Positions 11,387 through 23,582 of a stretch of 64,000 bases of DNA are shown here, in pieces; the stretch's first letter is position 1, and each line of letters begins with the position of its first letter. Source of the DNA: Oncorhynchus masou masou (Eukaryota; Chordata; Actinopteri; Salmoniformes; Salmonidae); the NCBI RefSeq assembly GCF_036934945.1, contig NW_027016727.1:36001-100000 (forward strand). The letters are read 5' to 3'. The position numbers and the translations under genes were made by a program. The notes beneath the pieces were generated by a model. The model was not told the DNA's origin. It worked only from the letters and a program-made list of their open reading frames with translations, and searched no databases.

Positions 11387-12034
11387 TCATATACACTACA
11401 TGAACAAATGTATGTTGTCTCCTGCTCACAAACAATTCATTCTAAAATCACGGGCATTAATATGGAGTTGGTCCCGCCTTTTCTGCTATTACAGCCCCCA
11501 CTCTTCTTGGAAGGCTTTCCACTCAATGTTGAAACATTACTGTGTGGACGTGCTTCCATTCAGCCACAAGAGCATTGTTGAGGTCGGGCACTGATGTTGG
11601 TCGATTCGACTGGCTCGCTGTCTGTGTTCCAAATTATTCCAAAGGTGATCAATGGTGTTGAGGTTAGGTCTCTGTGCAGGCCAGTCACGTTCTTCCACAC
11701 CAATGTTGACAAACCATTTCTCTATGGACGTCACTTTGTCCAAAGGGTCATTGTCATGCTGAAACAAGAAAGGCCTTTCCCTAAACTGTTGCCACAAAGT
11801 TGGAAGCACAGATTCGTCTCAAACGTCATTGTATGCTGTAAAGTTAAGATTTCCTTTCAATAAAACTAAGGTCCCTCGTCTGAACAATAAAAACAGCCCC
11901 ATACCATTATTACTCCTCCACCATCTTTACAGTTGGCACTATGCATTGGGGCAGATAGCGTTGTCCTGGTCAGATAGTAACGAGTGATTCAGCACTCCAG
12001 GTAACACATTTCCTCTGCTCCGAAGTCCAATGGC
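11387..12034 (-). mobile_element. Tc1-like transposon, terminal repeat and transposase C-terminal half
   Basis: The left end starts with a terminal-repeat-like TACACTACATGAACAAATGTATG (11391 on). The minus strand then encodes the transposase C-terminal half: a QHDNDP motif with the second catalytic Asp, then WPAQRPNLNTIDHLW. In the usual Tc1 pattern the last catalytic residue is Glu in a PIEHLW-like motif; here it reads Asp. The rest is cut off by the LINE at 12035. Confidence 0.65.
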
Positions 12035-12960
12035 AGCAAGCAACATGGCAGCAGTACAATATGTTCGCAGCACAAAATGTGGTACAAACATTATTGGGCA
12101 CAGAAAACAGTACAAAGGGCAAGAAGGTAGAGACAACAACAATATCACGCAAAAGCAACCACAGCGGTCATTAGGAGTGTCCACGTTCCAGTCGCTAGCT
12201 GCAGCGAACTGAAAAGACGAGCTAACCAGGGATGTGAGTGCTTTGGGACCTTTAACAGAATGTGACTGGCAGAACGTGTGTTGTATGTGGAGGATGAGGG
12301 CTGCAGTAGATATCTCAGATCGGAGGGAGTGAGGCCTAAGAGGCTTTTAGAAATAAGCATCGACCAGTGGGTCTTGCGATGGGTATACAGAGATGGCCAG
12401 TTTACAGAGGAGTATAGAGTGTAGTGACGTGTCCTATTGATGGCAAATCTGATGGCCGAATGGTAAAGAACATCTAGCCGCCGAGAGCACACTTACCTGC
12501 TGTAATATAAGTTATGTCTCTGTAATGAAGCATGGGTGGGATGGTCATTTGAATCAGGATAAGTTTGGCAGCTGGGGTGAAAGAAGAGTGATTAGAGGAA
12601 ACCAAGTCTAGATTTAACTTTAGCCTGCAGCTTTGATATGTGCTGAGAGAAGGACAGTGTACCGTCTAGCCATACTCCCAATTAGTTGTATGGGGTGACT
12701 GCCTGAAGCTCTAAACACTCAGAGGTAGTAATCACACCTGTGTGTAGAGGGGCATTCTTCTTACCAAACCTCATTACATTTGTTTTGGAGGTGTTCAGAA
12801 CAAGATTAAGGTCAGAGAAAAGCTTGTTGGACACAAAGAAAGCTTTGTTGTAGAGCATTTAACACAAAATACGGAAGGGGCCAGCTGAGTATAAGATTGC
12901 ATATAAATCATCTGCATATAAATGGATGAGGGTGCTTCCTACTGCCGACTTTATGTAACT
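12035..12960 (-). mobile_element. L2-like LINE fragment with RT motif
   Basis: The minus strand translates, with shifts, from a YADD reverse transcriptase motif (near 12920) through NTSKTNVMRFGKKN and LGVWLD to a C-terminal block with SYNTRSAS-like and SHPWLARLF sequence. It is the same family as 29665-30060 and 38838-39895. Both ends are truncated. Confidence 0.6.
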
Positions 12961-13611
12961 TCCCCAATTACAATGTTTAGCTACAATTACCCTCTTTACT
13001 GTAAAAATAAAGATATGGATTCATTGTAATGCGGATGCTTCTGCCCAATATCACTTTTGAATGGTGATTACAAAATCATTGCTAAGGTATTAGCTTTTTG
13101 CATCGAGACAGTAATATAAAAGTTGATTGACTCAGACCAAACAGGGTTTATAAGGAACACCGTGTATATAGACAATCTCTGCAACTTTTTTCAATATAAT
13201 CATTCATAAGAAGAACTTGAATGCTACAAAAGTTGCATTGTGAATAGATGCAAAATAAGCATTTGATAGGGTGGGATGGGCATACTTGGTGGCTGTTATA
13301 AAAAGGTTTGGTTTTGGTCCGATTTTTATTTCCTCAATTGAGCAATTGTACAAATCCGCCAAAGCATCTATACAAACAAATTGACAAATCTCTGAATCAT
13401 TCAAGTTATCAAGAGGGACAAGACAGGGATGCCCTTTGTCTATATAGCTATTTGTTTTCTTTGGCCACAGAACACCTAGCATCAATATTTAGAAATCATG
13501 GCTAAATCCAGGGCACAGAGATCATCATGTGATATCATTGTATGCAGAGGACATTTTACTTGTATCTGAATCAGAACAATCTCTGCAATTTATTTTAAAA
13601 CTTTTGGAAAA
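12961..13611 (+). mobile_element. TX1/L1-like LINE fragment, reverse transcriptase
   Basis: Plus-strand translation in shifting frames shows DQTGFI, then RGTRQGCPLS and LYAEDILLVS, the standard order of L1/TX1 reverse transcriptase motifs. The YADD box reads YAED. Stops and frameshifts are numerous. Confidence 0.6.
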
Positions 13612-13833
13612 ATACAGTCCCTTCAGAAAGTATTCACATACATTGACTTTTTCCACATTTTGTTAAGTTACAAAGTGGGATGAAAATGGATTAAATTGTA
13701 ATTTTCTTGTCAATGATCTACCAAAATATACTGTTATGTCAAAGTGGAAGAAAAATTACAAAATGTCTAATTAATAAATGTGAAATAAAACGCAAATATA
13801 TTTTGATTAGATAAGTATTCATCCCCTGAGTCA
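13612..13833 (+). mobile_element. Tc1-like left terminal fragment
   Basis: CAGTCCCTTCAGAAAGTATTC followed by CTTTTTCCACATTTTGTTA is the usual left end of a salmonid Tc1 family. The piece ends after GAGTCAATAT, where a LINE begins. It contains no coding sequence. Confidence 0.65.
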
Positions 13834-14705
13834 ATATTACGATGACGCCGGAGGGGAAGGCTGCCGTTTATCGGCTCTTAACCAACCATGCTATTATGTT
13901 TGTTTTTTCGCGTTGTTCGTAACTTGTTTTGTACATAATGTCGCTGCTACCGTCTCTTATGACCGAAAAGAGCTTCTGGATATCAGAATTGCGATTGCTC
14001 ACCTCAAACTGGACAAAGAGTTTTCTTCAATGAGTCAGACGGGAAGGATATACTACTACAAACACCCGACCAAGCCCAGGTCCCTGTGATGCACTGGGAA
14101 AGGAATCTGAGATTTTGTGGAAAAAGATCAGGGATTCTAAGGATTAGGTGAGTGGCTAATCTGCCCTTGCCTTCCGTCCTGCTAGCTAATGTTCGAACAC
14201 TGGGAAAATAAATTGGACGAGCTGAAAGCACGTAAATCCTACCAACGGGACATGAAAAACTGTAATGTATTTTGTTTCACCGAGTTGTTTCTGCACGACG
14301 ACGTTAAGATTATACAGCTGGCGGGGTATACACTTCATTGGCAGGACAGAACAGCAGCCTCTAGTAAGACACCAGGTGGGGGCATATACATATATGTGAA
14401 AAACAGCTGGTGCATAATTTCTAAGGAAGTCTCAAGGCTTTGCTCACCTGAGGTGGAGTATCTCATGATAAGCTGTAGACCACACTATCTAGCTAGAGTT
14501 TCCATTTGTATTTTCCGTAGTTGTCCTCATACCACCACAGACTGATGCTGGCACTAACAACCGCTCAATGAGCTTCATACCACCATAAGCAAACAGGAAA
14601 ACGCTCATCCAGAGGGGGCGCTCCTAGTGGTCAGACCTTTAATGCAGTGAAACTTAAATCAGTTTGATATAATTTCTATCAGCATGTTAAATGTGCAAAC
14701 CAGAG
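13834..14705 (+). mobile_element. LINE 5' end and endonuclease, plus orientation
   Basis: It starts with the 5' leader ATGACGCCGGAGGGGAAGG and then gives an open stretch (14189-14545) with LANVRTL, CFTELF, GGGIYIYV and ISCRPHYL, all AP-endonuclease blocks like those of the LINEs at 6592-11080. A diverged block with HPEGALLV continues to about 14640, and weak similarity to about 14705. The rest of ORF2 is missing. Confidence 0.6.
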
Positions 14706-14757
14706 GAAATGTTTGACTGTGGAGATTGCATGGCTGTTATCTGAGCTGAAATAGTTT

Positions 14758-15079
14758 TGCCACGTTCTGACCTTTTATTTCCTTGTTTGTCATATTTAGT
14801 ATGGTCAGGGGCGTGAGTTGGGGTGTGGGCAGTCTATGTTTGTTTTTCTATGATTTTGGGATTTCTTTATGTGTCGAAGAAGTATGGTTCTCAATCAGAG
14901 GCAGGTGTTTGGCTGTCTCGAATGAGAATCATTCTTGGGGTAGCCTGGGTTTCACTGTTTGGTTGTGGGTGTTTGCTTCCTGTGTCTGTGTTTGTCGGTA
15001 CTGCTTAGGTTTATTCACGTTTATTGTTTTTTATTGATAGTGTTCAGTTTATGTTTTTAAATAAACAACCATGGACACT
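14758..15079 (+). mobile_element. Gypsy-type LTR, incomplete at assembly gap
   Basis: Starts TGCCACGTTCTGACC and shares the order of blocks with the solo LTR at 23897-24264 read in reverse: GTCAGG, then GTGAG, then GGTTCTCAATCAGAGGCAGGTG, then TGTTTG. It ends inside the N run with a late CCATGGACAC block, which matches the position of CCATGGACAA in the other copy. The two are related but clearly diverged. Whether this is a solo LTR or belongs to an element in the gap cannot be told. Confidence 0.6.
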
Positions 15080-15579
15080 NNNNNNNNNNNNNNNNNNNNN
15101 NNNNNNNNNNNNNNNNNNNNNNNNNNNNNNNNNNNNNNNNNNNNNNNNNNNNNNNNNNNNNNNNNNNNNNNNNNNNNNNNNNNNNNNNNNNNNNNNNNNN
15201 NNNNNNNNNNNNNNNNNNNNNNNNNNNNNNNNNNNNNNNNNNNNNNNNNNNNNNNNNNNNNNNNNNNNNNNNNNNNNNNNNNNNNNNNNNNNNNNNNNNN
15301 NNNNNNNNNNNNNNNNNNNNNNNNNNNNNNNNNNNNNNNNNNNNNNNNNNNNNNNNNNNNNNNNNNNNNNNNNNNNNNNNNNNNNNNNNNNNNNNNNNNN
15401 NNNNNNNNNNNNNNNNNNNNNNNNNNNNNNNNNNNNNNNNNNNNNNNNNNNNNNNNNNNNNNNNNNNNNNNNNNNNNNNNNNNNNNNNNNNNNNNNNNNN
15501 NNNNNNNNNNNNNNNNNNNNNNNNNNNNNNNNNNNNNNNNNNNNNNNNNNNNNNNNNNNNNNNNNNNNNNNNNNNNNNN
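15080..15579. other. Assembly gap, exactly 500 N
   Basis: The run is exactly 500 bases, a usual placeholder for a gap of unknown length. Open frames crossing it are meaningless. Confidence 0.99.
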
Positions 15580-18500
15580 CTATGCTGCATGGACCATTCT
15601 TGAAGAAAGGTACGGAAACAAATTCCTCATCGCCAAGTCCTTCAGAGATAAGCTCAATGCATGGCTTAAGATAGGATCCAAGGACAGTCTTTAACTTAGA
15701 CCTTGTAGACTTTCTCCGCAGCTGTGAGGCTGCTATGTCTCAGAATAAAGGCCTGGAGGTGCTTAATGACTGTAATGAAAACCAAAAGATCCTCGCTAAA
15801 CTTCCAGATTGGCTAACTTCAAGATGGAATAGAAAGGTCATAGACATCTTAGAAGAAACTGAGATCTTTCCAAGCTTCAGTCTGAAGTTTCTCACGAGAG
15901 AAGCAAAGAGCGGTTGCAATCCTGTGACATCCCTTCATGCTTTGAAACCAAGCGAAGATGGAAAACCTAAGACGCCAAGGATTCAAAGCCCCGGAGCAAG
16001 GGTATTAGCAACTAACTCTGAGAAAGATACTGTTACTAGTTGTGTCTTCTGTGAGAAGTCAGGTCACAGTCTCCACAAATGCTGGAAGTTCATGGATAAG
16101 CCCACTGCAGAGCGACAGAAGTTTGTTCAAGAGAATAAATTGTGCTTTGGCTGTTTTTAAGGCCTGGGCATCGCTCGAAAGATTGTGATAACAGGAAAAC
16201 CTGCGACACGTCAGAGGAGGCATCCATCCGGTCTGCACGAAGATCGTACTAAAGAAAGATTAAGCGATAGGAAGACCCCACAAGATAAGGGGACAAGAGC
16301 GTCAAGTGAGGCCATATCTAACAGAGTCGTAAGGGACATTAACAACACTCACACCTCCACAATCATTCCAGTATGGGAGTCAACCACAAGTGAGCCAGAT
16401 CGTGAAGTTCTTGTGTATGCACTTGACACCCAGAGCGACACCACTTTTATCCTTGAAGAGACAACAAAGGCTCTCAATACAAGGAAGGAATACCATTGTG
16501 CCCTGCCAGAAGCTGTCTGGTTTGCAGGTTAGAGGGCTTTACTTGGAGAAGAAAATCCCTCTGCCAACGACCTACTCGAGAGTTTATTCCTACAAACCGA
16601 GATCATATTCCTACTCCAGAGACTGCAAGAGCATGGTCTCATCTTGAACACATTGCAGAGGAGATTGCTCCTCAACAGAGCTGTGATGTCGGTCTCTTAA
16701 TTGGCTACAACTGCTCCCAGGCTCTCCTTCCAAAGAGATTGTGTCTGGTAAGGGAAATCAGCCTTTTGTTCAGAGAACAGATCTTGGCTGGAGCATAGTC
16801 GGCTATGGAAATCCATGTATCGACTATGGCGACCCTATTGGAGTGAGTCATCGGGTTATCGTTAGACAGGTGATGCCAAGCCTTCAATCTTTTACCAACT
16901 TCACAAATCAAGTACACTATGTTTGTAGAACATGTGTAAGAGAGGTAATCACAACACGGGACATTATCAAGACGCTTGAATCTGACTTCAACGAGAGAGC
17001 TGCAGAAGAGGACCTCATATCTCAAGAGGAAATCCGGTTCCTGAAGAAAATGAGGGCATCAGATGTAAGGACAATGGACATTATGGACAAAGACCCAATC
17101 TGCCGAACAATAAAACATGTGCAGTTCACCGACTCAAGTGCCTGGAAAGGAGGCTAAGGAGAGACAAGCAGTACTACAAGGACTACACAGCATTCATGGA
17201 AGAGACTATAGCTTGTGGAGATGCTGAGAAGGTCTCTAAAGAGGAAATTAACAAGCATCCAGCATGGTACATCCCGCACCATGGGGTTTATCACCCACAA
17301 AAGCCTGGGAAGATACGAGTCGTCTTTGACTGCTCAGCTAAGTTTCGAGAGACGTCCTTGAATGATCATCTCCTTACCGGTCCAGAGTTGACAAACACAT
17401 TGCTGGGCGTCCTTTGTCGTTTTCGTAAGGGTCCAGTTGCAATCATGTGTGACGTAGCGCGCATGTTTCACCAGTTTCATGTGAAAACAGAAGACCAAGA
17501 TTATCTACGGTTCCTTTGGTGGGAGAACGGAGATCTAGAGTCTCAACCCTCAGTGTATCGTGTGAAGGTCCACTTGTTCAGCGCAGCTTCATCTCCTGGT
17601 TGCGCCAACTATGGTCTCAAACATCTTGCTGCCGACGGACGAGGAAGCTTCAGCGAGAAGTCTATCCAGTTCATAGAAAGGAACTTTTATGTTGATGGGT
17701 TGACGAGCGTATCGTCTGAAGCTGAAGCGGCCCAGCTGGTGAAAGAAGCAAAGAGCTTTGCAGCATCGGCAAACTTCGGTTGCACAAGTTTATCTCTAAC
17801 AGCAAGGAAGTTATAGCCACAATTCCCAAGGAAGAACGTGCCGAGGGTGCCAAAGACCTGGATATGGCTCTGGGTGAACCACACATGGAGAGAGTGCTTG
17901 GTGTACTGTGGTGTGTCGCATCAGACGAGTTCCAGTTTAGAGTAGTTGTCAAGGAACGCCCACTCACAAGAAGAGGAGTGTTGTCTACAGTAGCCTCTGT
18001 ATATGATCCGCTTGGGTTTGTGGCACCCTTTGTCCTGGCAGGGAAGCAGATCTTGCAGAGGATGTGTCGTGACAAAATCGACTGGGATGACCCCCTTCCA
18101 GATGACCTACATTCCCAGTGGGAATTCTGGCTCCAAGGTCTACAAACTTGTCTGAAGTAAGGATCCAACGAAGCCACTTGCCATCAAGTTTAAAGGAGGT
18201 GCAGAGTTATGAGCTCCATCACTTCTCCGACGCTAGTACCTCAGGTTATGGAGAGTGTTCTGAGGTATGAGCAATCAGCACCGCAGGAGAAGTTCATTGC
18301 TCCCTAGTTATGGGGAAGTCGAGAGTCGCCCCCTCCAAGGTTACGACCATACCATGACTGGAACTTTCAGCAGCGGTGGTAGCTGTTCGAACAAGTGACA
18401 TGCTCAAAAAGGAGCTAGAGATACAAGGTCTACAGGAATACTTCTGGACAGACTCAAAGGTAGTTCTTGGCTACATCAACAATGAAGCCAGAAGATTCCA

Positions 18501-20276
18501 TGTCTTTGTAGCTAACCGTATTCAACGCATTAAGCAAAGCACAGATCCCGAACAATGGAGATATGTGACAACAGCTCATGGCTTCCAACTGGTTCACAGG
18601 TCCAGACTTTCTTTGGCATGAAGAACTTCCCAAAGGACAAGTCAAGGGGGAAGAGTTCTCAGACAATGATCCAGAGCTGAAATCCCTGGTCCATGATACC
18701 CAAGCAAAGGAAGAAAGATCAGTACTAAATCACCTTCATAAGTTCTCAGACTGGGTAAGAGTGGTAAAAGCTATTGCCAGGCTCAAACGACGTGTCAAGG
18801 AAGCCATAGGCTTAAAATTGAGGTCCAGTGAAGCTACAAGCATAGAAGAAAGGAGAGAGGCAGAGCTCACCATTATAAAGATGGTTCAAGAAGCAGCCTT
18901 CTCCCATGAGATACACAACCTTACGCACCAGAAAGACATCAAGACCAAAGATAAAGCAAGCAAGTTGCATAAATTGAGTCCATTTCTGGATGAGCAAGGT
19001 ATCCTCAGGGTGGGAGGTCGCTTGGCTTTTTTTTCCCATGTGAAGCATCCTGCAATCCTGCCAAGAGAGAGCCACTTGTCAGTGCTGCTCATCAAGCACT
19101 ATCATGAAAGAGTACGACACCAAGGATGTGGAATGACGATCAATGAGCTGCGATCCAACGGTATATGGATCCTAGGATGCAGCAATGCAGTTTCCTCTCA
19201 CATCTACAAATGTGTGAAATGCAGGAAATTCAGAAGATGTACAGAAGGGCAAAGGATGGCAGATCTTCAGAAGGAACGCATGGAGACCGCGCCTCCCTTC
19301 ACATACTGCGGGATGGACTGCTTTGGACCTTTCTATGCCAAGGACGGAAGAAGAAAGTTAAAGCGTTATGGGCTCCTACTCACTTGCATGGGCTCCCGAG
19401 CAGTTCACATTGAAATGCTTGATGACTTAACCACCGACGCTTTTATCAATTCCCTGCGTTCATTCATTGCCATACGTGGTAATGTTCGTCAAATCAGATG
19501 TGATCAAGGCAGCAACTTCATTGGCGCAAGACGCGAGTTTGTGGACGCCCTGAAAGAAATGGATCAAACACGACTGAAGGAACTTGGATGCGAGTTTATC
19601 ATGAACACCCCATCTTCATGTCACATGGGTGGTGTTTGGGAAAGGCAAATCCGCACGATACGAAGTGTCTTAACATCCACTCTTGATCAGTCAGACGGAA
19701 GACTCGACACCGCTTCTCTGCGTACCTTTCTCTATGAAGTCATGGCGATTTTTAAATAGTAGGCCCCTAACTACGGAATATCTGAATGATCCATTAGGTC
19801 CAGAACCTCTCACGCCAAATCACATCTTAACAATGAAGTCCACAGTTAATTTACCGCCACCTGGACAGTTCATCACGGAAGAGCTTTATTTCCGCAAGAG
19901 ATGGCGCAGAGTACAATTCTTAGCCAATGAATTCTGGACAAGGTGGAAGAAAGAGTACCTCGTATACCTCCAACACAGACAAATGGAGTAAAGACAGAAG
20001 AAACGCAAGGATTAATGACATTGTCATTTTGCAAGATGATACTGCACCACGCAACCAGTGGAAATTGGCAAAGGTTACAGAAGTGTACCCGGGACAGGAT
20101 GGCCGGGTGAGAAGATTCAAGTTACTGGTCAGCGACTCAACCCTAGATGAGAGAGGTAAATGCATCACCAAGACCACCTATGTGGAGAGGCCCATCCATA
20201 AGACAGTCACCCTCCTGGAAGCCGATCAAGAAACCTGCAGACCCCTTTCACAGAAATCACCGGTGATTGGTGGGAG
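15580..20276 (+). pseudogene. BEL/Pao Gag-Pol polyprotein, frame-broken
   Basis: Blocks are read in shifting frames. Gag has a zinc knuckle CVFCEKSGHSLHKC (near 16050) and part of a second (CFGCF, 16160). The protease-like site DTQSD lies near 16430. The reverse transcriptase part has CDVARMF (17449) and the catalytic box FYVDG (17684-17698), where the family normally has two Asp in a row, so one appears lost. The integrase is a long open stretch (18578-19759) with an H-H-C-C zinc module (near 19100-19230) and Asp, Asp, Glu at about 19316, 19502 and 19640. Frame changes occur near 15690, 16160, 16530, 16740, 17155, 17815, 18160, 18620, 19755 and 19990. The acquired breaks and the damaged RT box indicate a dead copy. 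Confidence 0.75.
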
Positions 20277-20838
20277 TGTAACTGACAGTTAGACTTACAG
20301 GTTATGTTGTCTTTTGTTTGAATTGTTTACGTGTCCGCTGTGCGGGGGAAATGATAATACAAGCGGAACTACGTAGCTAATGTTGTAACAGGGATCCTTA
20401 TTGTAGCAACACACTGTTGGAGGGAAGGCAATCCTGCGTTGCTAGTTAGCTAAGTTTTCATGTCATCGGGTGTAGTTCATAAAGGTTGAAGAGTGTATGT
20501 TAGGATGAAGTGTGAATTCATGCCAGGAATAATACGTGTGAAGTTTGATTTTTCCCCCCTTCTGTATAAGCAGCCAATGAGGTATTTTGTTCCTTTATTC
20601 ATGTGTTTAATCTGAACCCGTTATAACGCCGGTTAAACTGTTATGCATGTAAGCACTTCAGAGTTATACCAAGCTAATAAGTCACTCGTAAGATAAGGTT
20701 GTAAGAGTGTGCTTAACTGTATTTTTCATTTGCTTTATAGTTCTCGCGGAAGGTGATATTTCTGACTAAAACTACAGAATAAAGCCGCCAGTTAAAATCA
20801 AGGAACGGTTGTGCTCGTGGTTACTGAAGGGAGCTACA
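20277..20838 (+). repeat. BEL/Pao 3' LTR
   Basis: TG...CA bounded block of 562 bp: TGTAACTGACAG at the start and GAGCTACA at the end. It follows the integrase reading frame and a purine stretch, and contains AATAAA at about 20780 as a poly(A) signal. The 5' partner would lie inside the gap. Confidence 0.7.
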
Positions 20839-21503
20839 AGGCCTGATTGGTGGAGTGCTGCAGAGATGGTTGTCCTTCTGGAAGGTTCTCCCATCTCCAC
20901 AGAGGAACTCTGGAGCTCCGTCAGAGTGACCATCGGGTTCTTTGTCACCTCCCTGACCAAGGCCCTTCTCCCCAGATTGTTCAGTTTGGCTGGGTGGCCA
21001 GCTCCACTGTGTTCTTGGGGACCTTCAATGCTGCAGAAATGTTTAGGTACCCTTCCCCAGATCTTTGCCTTGACACAATCCTGTCTCTGAGCTCTACGGA
21101 AAAATCAGTCGACCTCAGGGCTTTGTTTTTTCTCTGACATGCACTGTCAACTGTTTAACCTTATATAGACGTATGTGTGCCGTTCCAAATCTTGTCCAAT
21201 CAATTGAATTGACCACAGGTGGACTCCTATCAAGTTGTAAAGACATCTCAAGGATGATCAATGTAAACAGGATGCACCTGAGCTAAATTTCGAGTCTCAT
21301 AGCAAAGGGTCTGAATACTTATGTAAATAAGGTAGTTCTGTTTTTTTAATATTTATTACATTTTCAAATGTTTCTAAAAACCTGTATTTGCTTTGGTATT
21401 GTGAGATTGATGAGGAAAAAAATTGAATCAATTTTAGAATAAGGTTGTAACATAATAAAATGTGGAAACGGAAGGGTTCTGAATACTTTCCTAATGCACT
21501 GTA
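20839..21503 (-). mobile_element. Tc1-like transposon, terminal repeat and transposase N-terminal half
   Basis: On the minus strand the right end reads TACAGTGCATTAGG, the terminal repeat of a common salmonid Tc1. The transposase DNA-binding half follows: an open stretch from 20960 reads VREVTKNPMVTLTELQ, a helix-turn-helix segment, and ends where the BEL LTR begins. The catalytic half is absent. Confidence 0.75.
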
Positions 21504-22712
21504 AGTTTTTGATAGCTACAAAATGTCTGTTTGTAATATAACCTCTTAGACCAAACAAGATTGAGTCCTTTCTACCCACCAATACCTGGTGAATGTTTGG
21601 CGATTTAGCTGGTTTGTAAGCGTGTGTGTTATGTTATAAATACTGATCGATCATTTAAACCAAAATTCCCAGCAGCTCTTATCTCTCTGCAAACATCAGT
21701 GTTTGTTTAGGTAATTTTGCTTACCCAGCACACTGGACTCAACAAAATCAAACACACCTTGCGTAATCAACAGAAAATAAATATGTATTTGACACAGGTC
21801 TGCAGTAAACAGGTTAAGCAGAATTGGGATGTATTGCCAGGAAGGAAGGGACAGTGTTGGAGAAGCTTACATTTTGGAGTGTTTAACCAGGGGACCAAAC
21901 CAATTAACTTGTTTCTTCAATATACATTTTTAACAGGGTTGTGTGAATGCCAATGAACATCGGCAAAATGGTCGCATCATTAAACCAGCCTGATCTCACA
22001 TGAACTGTTACAAAACATGAGAGCAATGGTCAGTCTGGTTTCACAAGGCTACAAAAATCAGGGCTGCCAACTTATGTAGAAAGCTTGAGTGATATTTGCT
22101 ATGTAAATTTCATTGCCCCCTTGCACAACCCCTAGACTGGGGGTCCTCTCCCAGGAACATTTTACTGTTTTTAAAGCAAATTTCCTGTAATTCTGTGTAT
22201 TAGGCCTATGACAGTTAAAAAAAAATACAGGTCAGGTGTATTCAGGATGACTTGAACATTAAATTAACACATTTTACAACTTTGTTTGAGTTTTGGGGGA
22301 TGAAATTTGAAGTCTGCTGATCTTTTTTTTTTAAACATATTTTTTTAGGTGGTTTGACACTTTATTCAGACAGTAATGAAAAGAGTCAGGGAGAAGGGCA
22401 AATGGGAGAAAAAGTGACAAGGTTGGAAGCAGAGATTGATCCCTGTTCTCAGGTGGAATGTTATATGTGACGTGCCAGATACATGGCTCTGCACAGAAAA
22501 TACTAATATTATTGGTTGATGGCAGTTGAGTGACCACATTTAAAATACTCAAATGCGGGACAACCGGATGATTTTGCGGGACCCACATCCACAACAATCC
22601 CCCTCCCGTTCATGGTGTAGTGCAATTTTTTAATTTAACCCTAACCCAATACTAATGTAAATTACATCATTTCTCAATGTACCAACAGATGTAGCCTATT
22701 GAATATCATTAT
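21504..22712. other. Unassigned intergenic sequence
   Basis: AT-rich, no recognisable gene, RNA or transposon. Short open frames have no supporting domain or splice site. Confidence 0.4.
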
Positions 22713-23118
22713 GGAATATCCACCTGACAGGTGTGGCATATCAAGAAGCTGATTAAACAGCATGATCATTACACAGGTGCAACTTGTGCTGGGGACAAAA
22801 GGCACTCTAAAATGTGCAGTTTTGTCACATCACAATGCCACAGATTTCTCAAGTTTATTTGGATCATGCAATTGGGCATGCTGACTGCAGGAATCTCCAC
22901 CAGAGCTTTTGCTAGAGAAATGAATGTTCATTTCTCTACCATAAGCTGCGGGATTGTCTAAGACCAGCCACCTGTACAGCAGATGAAACTGTGGGTTTGC
23001 ATAACTGAAGAATTTCTGCACAAACTGTCAGAAACCGTCTCAGGGAAGCTCATCTGCATGCTCGTCGTCCTCACCAGGGTCTTGACCTGATTGCAGTTTG
23101 GTGCCGTAACTAACTTCA
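22713..23118 (+). mobile_element. Tc1-like element A, left piece, interrupted
   Basis: Begins with CCACCTGACAGGTGTGGC and continues with the start of a Tc1 transposase gene (CACAATGCCACAGATTTCTC, then GACTGCAGGAATCTCCACCAG). It breaks off at the SINE (23119) and resumes at 25529 with GGCAAATGCTCACC. The outer left terminal part is missing here. The family also occurs at 38040 and 40391. Confidence 0.7.
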
Positions 23119-23580
23119 GGGCAGCCTCCCGAGTGACGCATTGGTCTAAGGCAGTGCATCGCTGTGCGACTAGAGATTCTTGGTTTGAGTCCAGACTGTC
23201 ACAGCCGGCCGCGACCGGGAGACCTATGGGATGGTGCACATTTATCCCAGTGTCGTCTAGGTTAGGGGAAGGTTTGGCCGGGAGGGCCTTACTTGTCCCA
23301 TCATGCACTAGCGATTCCTGTGGTGGGCTGGGCTCAGTGTACACTGACACGGTCGCCAGGTGTACAGTGTTTCCTCCAACACATTGGTGAGGCTGGCTTC
23401 CGGGTTAAGTGGGCATTGTGTCAAGAAGCAGTGCGGCTTGTTTAGGTTGTGTTTCAGAGGACGCATGGCTCTCGACCTTCGCCTCTCCCGAGTCCGTACG
23501 GGAGTTGCAGTGATGAGACAAGACTGTAATTACCAATAGGATACCACAAAATTGGGGAGAAAAAGAGGGTAAAAAATATA
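23119..23580 (+). mobile_element. tRNA-derived SINE
   Basis: The 5' part resembles a tRNA gene, with an A-box-like GTGACGCATTGGTCTAAGG and a B-box-like GGTTTGAGTCC (about 23182-23192). A long unrelated body follows (GGCTGGCTTCCGGG, then CTCTCCCGAGTCCGTACGGG), then GGGGAGAAAAAGAGGG and an AT-rich tail. The body is the common salmonid SINE type. I think of it as SlmI-like but am not sure of the name. Its tail is split by the Sleeping Beauty-like insertion and continues at 25507-25528 as a TAA repeat. It is a retroposon, not a functional tRNA gene. Confidence 0.75.
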
Positions 23581-23582
23581 TA

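Larger units (their letters stand above)
15580..20838 (+). mobile_element. BEL/Pao LTR retrotransposon, 5' end in gap, 3' LTR present
   Basis: The internal region runs from Gag through protease, reverse transcriptase, RNase H and integrase to a polypurine stretch (TGGTGGGAG, to 20276) and a 562-bp 3' LTR (20277-20838). The gene order and the Gag, protease and integrase motifs fit BEL/Pao. The 5' LTR and Gag start are missing in the N gap. The right end abuts a Tc1 fragment at 20839, so the element probably inserted into that Tc1, but the other half of the target is not visible left of the gap. At least eight frame breaks make this copy inactive. Confidence 0.8.

Noticed and set aside
15024..15694. 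Long open frames crossing 15080-15579
   Set aside because: They consist mainly of N bases; only the part after 15580 is real, and it belongs to the BEL Gag.
23119..23200. tRNA gene
   Set aside because: A and B boxes are degenerate and the block is the head of a long SINE with an AT-rich tail; no cloverleaf with a proper acceptor stem was seen.
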